This document shows positions 5,650-10,680 of a stretch of 10,680 bases of DNA, piece by piece. The stretch's first letter is position 1, and every line of letters begins with the position of its first letter. This stretch comes from Clostridia bacterium (GTDB lineage Bacteria > Bacillota > Clostridia > Saccharofermentanales > UBA5734), in NCBI GenBank assembly GCA_018056585.1, contig JAGPFK010000021.1, positions 1 through 10,680 of the forward strand. Reading direction: 5' to 3'. Below the pieces are notes generated by a model that saw only the letters and a program-made list of their open reading frames with translations, was not told where the DNA came from and did not search any database. Both the position numbers and the translations under genes were made by a program.

Positions 5650-7686
5650 GTGTTCTGGCCTGTATTTTCCATTATTGTTGCGTTACTTTCATTCGCCCTG
5701 GCTGCCTGGCTGTATCGATGGGTTACCAAGCTTCCAAAAGCAGAAAGAAAGCTTGAGGAAATTGGTTCTTTGATCCGGTCAGGCGCTTTTACTTTTCTGA
5801 AGACGGAATATAAGCTGCTGGCCCGGTTTGTTGGCATTGCAGCCATACTCATTTTGCTTTTCTTTCCACGTCCAATATGGACAGGCGATGCGATGCTGAA
5901 TATCACAATGGCCTTGTCCTATATTGCGGGCTCCCTTTTGTCCGGTCTTGCCGGCTACATTGGTATCAGCATCTCAACAATCGCCAATGTCAAGGCGGCT
6001 GACGCGGCAAAGAAAGGCCTTGTTCCATCTTTTATGGCTGGTTTCAGAGGTGGCGCGGTTATGGGGATGGCCGTTGTTGGTACCAGTCTTTTTGGTGCGG
6101 CTGCCTTATATTTACTGACGAAGCAGGCAGAGCCTGTTTTGGCTTTCAGCTTTGGCGCCAGCTCTCTGGCTTTGTTTGCCAAGGCAGGCGGCGGTATCTT
6201 CACGAAAACCGCTGATATCTCGGCCGATCTGACGGGCAAGGTTGAACTGGGGATTCCTGAAGATGACCCGCGCAATCCAGCCGTTATCGCGGATAATGTC
6301 GGCGATAACGTCGGGGATGTGGCCGGCATGGGTGCCGACCTGTTTGACTCCAACGTAGCGACGCTGGCCGCCTCGATTATACTGGCTATCCCACTTGGTC
6401 AGGTGGATATCGTTTTCTGTTATGCCAGCATTGGACTTCTGGCCTCAATCATCGGTGTCCTTCTGGCCCGTGTGAGCGAAAACGGAAACCCAGGCAAGGC
6501 ACTGAACCGCGGTACTTATGTTACCAATGCGATCTTTGCTGTTTTAACTCTGATTGCCACATTTGCGTTCAATCTTGAATGGCGCTTGTGGGTTGCCACT
6601 TTTGTCGGCATGATCGCGGGAGCTGTGATCGGTTTTACCTCTGATTTGTTTACTTCTGATGGCAGCAAGACAGTTGACACTGTTGCAAGAGCCAGCAAAA
6701 CCGGTCCTGCTTTTACCATTCTCAGCGGTTTTTCATATGGTCTATTAAGTGCTTTCCCGGCTATTTTGGGTGTTGCTGTTGCCACATTGATTTCATACAA
6801 AGTGTGTGAACCGCTTGGAGCCGGTTTCCCGCTTCTGGGTATCAGCCTGGCATCACTCGGGATGCTGTCTGTCGTTGGCATGATTATCTCAAATGACGCC
6901 TATGGTCCGATTGTTGATAATGCACGCGGTCTTGCCGAAATGGGCGGCCTCGGTGACGATGTTATTCGGGTAACCGATGATCTCGATGCCGCCGGCAATA
7001 CCGCAAAAGCCATCACAAAGGGATTTGCGATCGGCGCAGCCGGCCTGACGGTTATTTCATTGCTGGCTGCGTATCAGGAAATCCTGCGGGATGCAACGGG
7101 CAAAATCACAGAGTTTGGTATCTTGGACCCGCTCGTTTTCTTCGGGTTGCTTTGCGGTATTGCCGTGCCCGCTGTTTTTTCAGCCATGTTGATTTTGGGT
7201 GTCGACCGGAATGCGCAGCGTATGGTCGGTGAAATTCACCGGCAGTTCGATGAGATTCCAGGCCTGAAAGAAGGCAAAGAAGGTGTTCGCCCGGATTACA
7301 ACCGCTGCATTGACATCGCAACCGTCGGGGCCTTAAAAGAACTCATTCCAGCTGGCCTGATGGCCATACTGGTAACACTGGCCATCGGTTTCATCGGAGG
7401 CGTTACAGCTATTGGTGGATTTTTGGCGGGTAATATTGTCTCAGGCTTGCTGCTGGCTTTATTGATGTCCAACGCCGGTGGTCTCTGGGACAATGCCAAG
7501 AAACATATTGAATCCGGGAATTATGGAGGCAAGGGATCTGACGCGCACAAGGCTGCCGTGATCGGGGATACGGTAGGGGATCCATTTAAAGATACTGCCG
7601 GACCGTCCCTCAATACACAGATCACAGTTGTTTCCCTGATTGCGTCCCTTGCGGCGACCTTGTTTATTCTGTATTCAATATTCTAA
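5650..7686 (+). CDS. hppA: Membrane-bound proton-pumping pyrophosphatase (K+-independent type)
   Basis: HppA hydrolyses pyrophosphate in the cytoplasm and pumps protons across the membrane. The 678-residue protein is almost entirely hydrophobic helices, about 16 in this family, and has normal length. The substrate-site motifs are present: KTADISADLTGKVE (186-199), DNVGDNVGDVAGMGADLFDS (215-234), NDAYGPIVDNARG (415-427) and GDTVGDPFKDTAGPSLN (639-655). The subtype motif reads GNTAKAITKG (449-458), with Lys453 and Thr456. Family studies place Lys at this first position in K+-independent proton pumps, where K+-dependent enzymes have Ala. ADLF is followed by Asp232, where many members have Glu near the ion gate. 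The start is GTG, five nt after GAGGGAG (5638-5644). It has its own promoter and a structured leader. The next gene begins 33 bp downstream. Confidence 0.97.
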   Translation: MFWPVFSIIVALLSFALAAWLYRWVTKLPKAERKLEEIGSLIRSGAFTFLKTEYKLLARFVGIAAILILLFFPRPIWTGDAMLNITMALSYIAGSLLSGLAGYIGISISTIANVKAADAAKKGLVPSFMAGFRGGAVMGMAVVGTSLFGAAALYLLTKQAEPVLAFSFGASSLALFAKAGGGIFTKTADISADLTGKVELGIPEDDPRNPAVIADNVGDNVGDVAGMGADLFDSNVATLAASIILAIPLGQVDIVFCYASIGLLASIIGVLLARVSENGNPGKALNRGTYVTNAIFAVLTLIATFAFNLEWRLWVATFVGMIAGAVIGFTSDLFTSDGSKTVDTVARASKTGPAFTILSGFSYGLLSAFPAILGVAVATLISYKVCEPLGAGFPLLGISLASLGMLSVVGMIISNDAYGPIVDNARGLAEMGGLGDDVIRVTDDLDAAGNTAKAITKGFAIGAAGLTVISLLAAYQEILRDATGKITEFGILDPLVFFGLLCGIAVPAVFSAMLILGVDRNAQRMVGEIHRQFDEIPGLKEGKEGVRPDYNRCIDIATVGALKELIPAGLMAILVTLAIGFIGGVTAIGGFLAGNIVSGLLLALLMSNAGGLWDNAKKHIESGNYGGKGSDAHKAAVIGDTVGDPFKDTAGPSLNTQITVVSLIASLAATLFILYSIF

Positions 7687-7719
7687 TTCCTGACGGAGCA
7701 GCGAACGCAGGAGGCGAGC

Positions 7720-8742
7720 ATGGAACCCCAAGTCAATCGTTGCCTTTATCTTGACGCGCAGCACAGGTTAACTTTGAGAATGGAACCTATTCCCGAGCCT
7801 AAGCCGGGTGAGGTGCTCGTCCGAATTCTTGCTAATGGGATCTGCGGATCCGATCTTCATTTTTATCAGCAAGGTAGCTTGGGCCACTTTGTTGTTGAAA
7901 AACCCTATATTCCTGGTCATGAGGCGAGTGGGCGTATTGCGGCGCTCGGACCGAATGTCAAGGGGCGAACGACAGGGGAAGCGGTTGTGATTGAGCCTGG
8001 CATCCCATGCGGTCACTGTGTCTGGTGCCGCAGAGGCCGATATAATCTCTGCCCGGATGTGATTTTTCTGTCGGCACCGCCGATCAACGGTACCTTTTGT
8101 GACTACCTGGCCGTGCGTGCTGAAGCGGTTTGGCCCATACCAGACGGCTTGTCCTTCGAAACGGCTGCATTGGCTGAGCCTGCTGCCGTGGCTGTTCATG
8201 CAATCAAACGCGCGCGCTTTGAGCCTGGCGCGTCGGCATGGATTATTGGCGCAGGCCCGATTGGCTTGATGGTGATTCAGGCTTTTAAAGCCGCTGGCGG
8301 CGGACTTGTATATTATTCTGAGCAAAGACAAAGTCGACAACGGGCTGCGGCATCTCTGGGTGCTCTCCCCTGGGATGGTGATGGATCTATTCAGGTCGAT
8401 GTCGCCTTTGATACATCCGGATCAGCCGATGCCTGCGCACGTTTGTTTGACGTCGTTAAACCGGGCGGTTGTGCCGTTCAGGTTGGCTGGCCGTCAAAAA
8501 ATCAGGTTGTCCTTGATATCGCAACGATGATCGATAAAGAACTGGATTATGTGGCTGTAAACCGTTATGCCAATGCTTTTCCGGCTGCCTTGCAATGGCT
8601 CGCGGATGGCCGGATCCGTACAGATCAGATGGTGACCCATCACTTTAAATTTAATGAGGTGGCTGAGGCTTTTCGGTTTACCGCTACACATCCGGAAAAA
8701 GTCATTAAGACAGTGGTGACAAATGATTTGGAGAAAGCTTGA
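7720..8742 (+). CDS. Zinc-dependent medium-chain dehydrogenase, sorbitol/L-iditol 2-dehydrogenase-like
   Basis: The predicted reaction is NAD(P)-linked oxidation of a polyol or sugar alcohol, or the reverse. The 340-residue protein has the GroES-like domain first and a Rossmann domain second. Catalytic-zinc residues match sorbitol dehydrogenase: Cys42 in GICGSDLH, His67 with Glu68 in PGHEASG, and Glu153 in ALAEPAA. Four structural-zinc cysteines are at 97, 100, 103 and 111. The nucleotide fold shows GAGPIG (177-182), and Glu201, at the usual place of the acidic NAD-selecting residue, suggests NAD over NADP. The segment between SLGA and VDVAFDTSG is about 13 residues shorter than in E. coli threonine dehydrogenase. 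AGGAGG (7709-7714) lies 5 nt before the ATG. The exact substrate is unknown; threonine, xylitol or another polyol is possible. It sits between hppA and a sugar kinase gene, probably co-transcribed. Confidence 0.88.
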   Translation: MEPQVNRCLYLDAQHRLTLRMEPIPEPKPGEVLVRILANGICGSDLHFYQQGSLGHFVVEKPYIPGHEASGRIAALGPNVKGRTTGEAVVIEPGIPCGHCVWCRRGRYNLCPDVIFLSAPPINGTFCDYLAVRAEAVWPIPDGLSFETAALAEPAAVAVHAIKRARFEPGASAWIIGAGPIGLMVIQAFKAAGGGLVYYSEQRQSRQRAAASLGALPWDGDGSIQVDVAFDTSGSADACARLFDVVKPGGCAVQVGWPSKNQVVLDIATMIDKELDYVAVNRYANAFPAALQWLADGRIRTDQMVTHHFKFNEVAEAFRFTATHPEKVIKTVVTNDLEKA

Positions 8743-8788
8743 TTTCATCCATTCATGCGTGTGATCGATCATCATTCAGGAGGAATCC

Positions 8789-9934
8789 ATGCCCGCTCAG
8801 TTTTGCGTTTCAACACCTAGTCGGCTTTGCCTTTTTGGTGAGCATCAAGATTATCTGGGCCTTGAAGTGGTTGCTGTTGCGATTAATTTACGTTTTTTTG
8901 CCACGGTTAAAAGACGAAACGACCAACTGATCCATATCAAGATCCGGGACAGACGACTGGACCGACTCGATTCAAAAAATGACGGTTCCATGTATGAAAC
9001 GGTTCTCATCAATTTGGATCAGCCCATTGTTTACACGTCCAATCGGGATTACTTGCGCAGCAGCATCCGGGTTCTGCAAAAGCAGGGCTATCCGCTGATC
9101 GGTCTGGACATACGCCTTGATTCAGAAATCCCAATCGGTAAAGGCATGTGCTCATCCAGTACCATGATTGTTGTTTTCATGAAAGCCTTATTGACCAGTA
9201 TTGATCACCCTGACCAGCATGATCCACGCCGCATTGCCGAACTGGCATTTTGCGCGGAAGTTTTAGAATTCAACGAACCAGGTGGCAGAATGGACCATTA
9301 CACATCGGCTTTAGGTGGTCTCGTGCATCTGGATTTTGGTGATGATTTTTACATAGAGCAGCTCCAGGTCCATTTGCCTGGCTGCTTTATCCTTTTTGAC
9401 TCCCTTGAACAGAAAGACACAACACGTGTGTTAGCAGAATCGAAGCATCCAACACAAGAAGCCTTGAAACAGCTGATGGATTATGGCATTTCAAGCGTCC
9501 GCGATTTTTTCTCGGGAGATACGCTATTGCCGGAAAGTTTGGCTTTGTTGGATCATTTAGATGCTTTTCATCGGAAAAAACTACTGGCCAATATTGAAAA
9601 TTACCGGATCCTTAAAGAAGGATTAACGATCCTTACCCAGGATCCGATTGATCCAGAAACATTTGGCCGGCTTCTTTCTTTGCATCATGCACAGCTGCGC
9701 GATGGGCTTGGTATCTCAACACCTGCTATTGAGTTTATCCTTGATGCGGCGCTGAAAGCAGGTGCCCTTGGCGGAAAAGTCAATGGTTCAGGCGGGGGTG
9801 GCTGCTGTTTTGTGTACGCCCAAAAAGAAAAAGCGGACCAGATTATGGATGCAGTCAGAGCACTCGGTTACCCGGCCCGTCTCCTGAAACAGGATGAAGG
9901 AGTCAAGCTTTGCAATGAGCCGGACTGGTTGTGA
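8789..9934 (+). CDS. GHMP kinase, galactokinase-like sugar 1-kinase
   Basis: GHMP kinases use ATP to phosphorylate small alcohols; the galactokinase branch makes sugar-1-phosphates. The 381-residue protein has all three family motifs: RLCLFGEHQDYLG (12-24), like the galactokinase GEHxDY signature; the phosphate loop IPIGKGMCSSSTM (114-126); and VNGSGGGGCC (331-340). GGRMDHYTSALGG (165-177) aligns with the galactokinase MDQ segment, placing the catalytic base at Asp169. The sugar-binding start, with CVSTPSRL instead of the usual galactokinase APGR segment, and the overall divergence argue against assuming galactose. Other sugars such as N-acetylhexosamines or deoxyhexoses are possible. AGGAGG (8778-8783) lies 5 nt before the ATG. 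It follows the dehydrogenase by 46 bp and precedes a nucleotidyltransferase by 41 bp, which suggests that its product is turned into an NDP-sugar. Confidence 0.88.
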   Translation: MPAQFCVSTPSRLCLFGEHQDYLGLEVVAVAINLRFFATVKRRNDQLIHIKIRDRRLDRLDSKNDGSMYETVLINLDQPIVYTSNRDYLRSSIRVLQKQGYPLIGLDIRLDSEIPIGKGMCSSSTMIVVFMKALLTSIDHPDQHDPRRIAELAFCAEVLEFNEPGGRMDHYTSALGGLVHLDFGDDFYIEQLQVHLPGCFILFDSLEQKDTTRVLAESKHPTQEALKQLMDYGISSVRDFFSGDTLLPESLALLDHLDAFHRKKLLANIENYRILKEGLTILTQDPIDPETFGRLLSLHHAQLRDGLGISTPAIEFILDAALKAGALGGKVNGSGGGGCCFVYAQKEKADQIMDAVRALGYPARLLKQDEGVKLCNEPDWL

Positions 9935-9975
9935 TTGTCAGCTCCTGATACAAAACAGAAATATGGAAGGAACAA

Positions 9976-10680
9976 ATGAGTCGGAAAAATCATCTGCTAT
10001 CAAAAATACCAAATCTGAAAGTTGTCATCCTTGCTGCAGGGAAAGGGAAACGGCTTCACTCAGACGAGGCTGATCTTCCAAAGGTTCTGCGCCAGGTCTG
10101 TGGCCGCCCGTTATTGTCTTATGTCCTGGATCATGTTCCGTTTGTTGAACCTCGGGATATCATCATTGTTGTTGGCTATCAGGCAGAAAAAGTTTGTTCG
10201 GCCATGGGTCCAGCTTATCAGTATGTCCTGCAAAAAGAGCAGTTGGGAACAGGACATGCTGTTGCTGTTACTAAACCGCTCCTGCAAGACTTTACCGGAG
10301 ATGTTCTGGTGATTTATGGGGATATGCCGCTGATGCGCGCTGAAACGTACCACAAACTTGTTCTGGCTCATCAAGCGGAGAAGTCGGATTGCACGCTTTT
10401 AACAGCGGTAACGGATCAATTCCCGGATTACGGGCGTATTTTACGTGATGAAAAAGGCCGGTTTGCCGGTATTGTCGAACAAAAAGACTGTACGCCGGAA
10501 CAATTACTGATCGATGAAGTCAATCCAGGTGTTTATGTGTTTCGCTGTGAAGCCTTATTGTCTGCGTTGGATCACTTAAACTGTGAGAATGTTCAGGGTG
10601 AATACTACTTGACTGATGTGCCCTCCATCATGCTTCGCTCCGGCTTGCTTGTCAATACGGTGACCATCATAGGCGATGAA
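9976..10680 (+). CDS. GlmU-like sugar-1-phosphate nucleotidyltransferase, 3'-truncated by window end
   Basis: This family joins a sugar-1-phosphate to a nucleoside triphosphate, usually UTP, giving an NDP-sugar and PPi. The 235 codons in the window read open to the edge. The glycosyltransferase-A type fold shows VILAAGKGKRL (17-27) and LPKVL (34-38), the uridine-binding QKEQLGTGHAV (86-96), the metal-binding YGDMPL (114-119), then YGRILRD (152-158), IVEQKD (166-171), EVNPGVYVF (181-189) and NVQGEYYLTDV (205-215). All of these match the GlmU N-terminal domain. Two oddities are a 14-residue leader before the first strand and three extra residues (EAD) between HSD and LPKVL. Whether a C-terminal acetyltransferase domain follows cannot be seen. 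GGAAGG (9965-9970) lies 5 nt before the ATG. Pairing with a GHMP kinase suggests a monofunctional enzyme for that kinase's product rather than housekeeping GlmU. Confidence 0.85.
   Translation, partial: MSRKNHLLSKIPNLKVVILAAGKGKRLHSDEADLPKVLRQVCGRPLLSYVLDHVPFVEPRDIIIVVGYQAEKVCSAMGPAYQYVLQKEQLGTGHAVAVTKPLLQDFTGDVLVIYGDMPLMRAETYHKLVLAHQAEKSDCTLLTAVTDQFPDYGRILRDEKGRFAGIVEQKDCTPEQLLIDEVNPGVYVFRCEALLSALDHLNCENVQGEYYLTDVPSIMLRSGLLVNTVTIIGDE

Noticed and set aside
7768..8340. Long minus-strand open frame of 190 codons opposite the dehydrogenase.
   Set aside because: It is antisense to a clear coding gene with intact zinc motifs, contains no recognisable domain and has no ribosome binding site I could identify.
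8762..8771. Perfect 10-bp palindrome TGATCGATCA in the gap between dehydrogenase and kinase.
   Set aside because: It is short, single and not positioned near a promoter. Chance occurrence is likely.
10022..10312. Plus-strand frame of 96 codons near the window end.
   Set aside because: It overlaps in a different frame the nucleotidyltransferase, whose own frame from 9976 carries all the motifs and stays open to the edge.

Overview
The window suggests a low-to-mid GC member of the Bacillota, most likely an anaerobic clostridial lineage; the genus cannot be named from sequence alone. The reasons are strong AGGAGG-type ribosome binding sites, sigma-A promoters of the TTGACA/TATAAT type, a GSI-alpha type glutamine synthetase, the direct LL-diaminopimelate aminotransferase route to lysine and peptidoglycan, and a Gram-positive style pyrG attenuator. 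All recognised genes are on the plus strand. TAA, TAG and TGA are all used as normal stops here.

Layout. Positions 1-1260 hold glutamine synthetase (glnA). It is cut by the window start and broken by an in-frame TAA at 100-102, while the remaining 376 codons are open and well conserved. Next comes dapF (1305-2168), overlapping dapL (2162-3382), two consecutive enzymes of diaminopimelate synthesis. A new transcription unit begins at a strong promoter (3445-3474). Its predicted transcript starts GGGC and runs at once into a terminator hairpin (3484-3513). This is the architecture of the CTP-sensing, reiterative-transcription attenuator known for Bacillus subtilis pyrG. A 91-residue unknown ORF (3544-3819) and then pyrG (3878-5479) follow.

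A second promoter (5486-5515) and a leader of about 130 nt with a strong stem-loop precede hppA (5650-7686), a membrane pyrophosphatase with the signature of K+-independent proton pumps. Downstream, with gaps of 33-46 bp and no visible promoter or terminator, are a zinc-dependent polyol/sorbitol-type dehydrogenase (7720-8742), a galactokinase-like GHMP kinase (8789-9934) and the first 235 codons of a GlmU-like sugar-1-phosphate nucleotidyltransferase (9976 to the window end).

How the genes could work together. GlnA, DapL/DapF and PyrG are core nitrogen, wall and nucleotide metabolism. The last three genes look like a sugar-activation cassette: kinase to sugar-1-phosphate, then nucleotidyltransferase to NDP-sugar plus PPi. 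The co-directional HppA could recover the PPi as a proton gradient; that link is inference. The points most worth a second look are the pyrG attenuator with an ORF inserted between it and pyrG, the glnA nonsense codon, the structured hppA leader, and the sugar-activation cassette.
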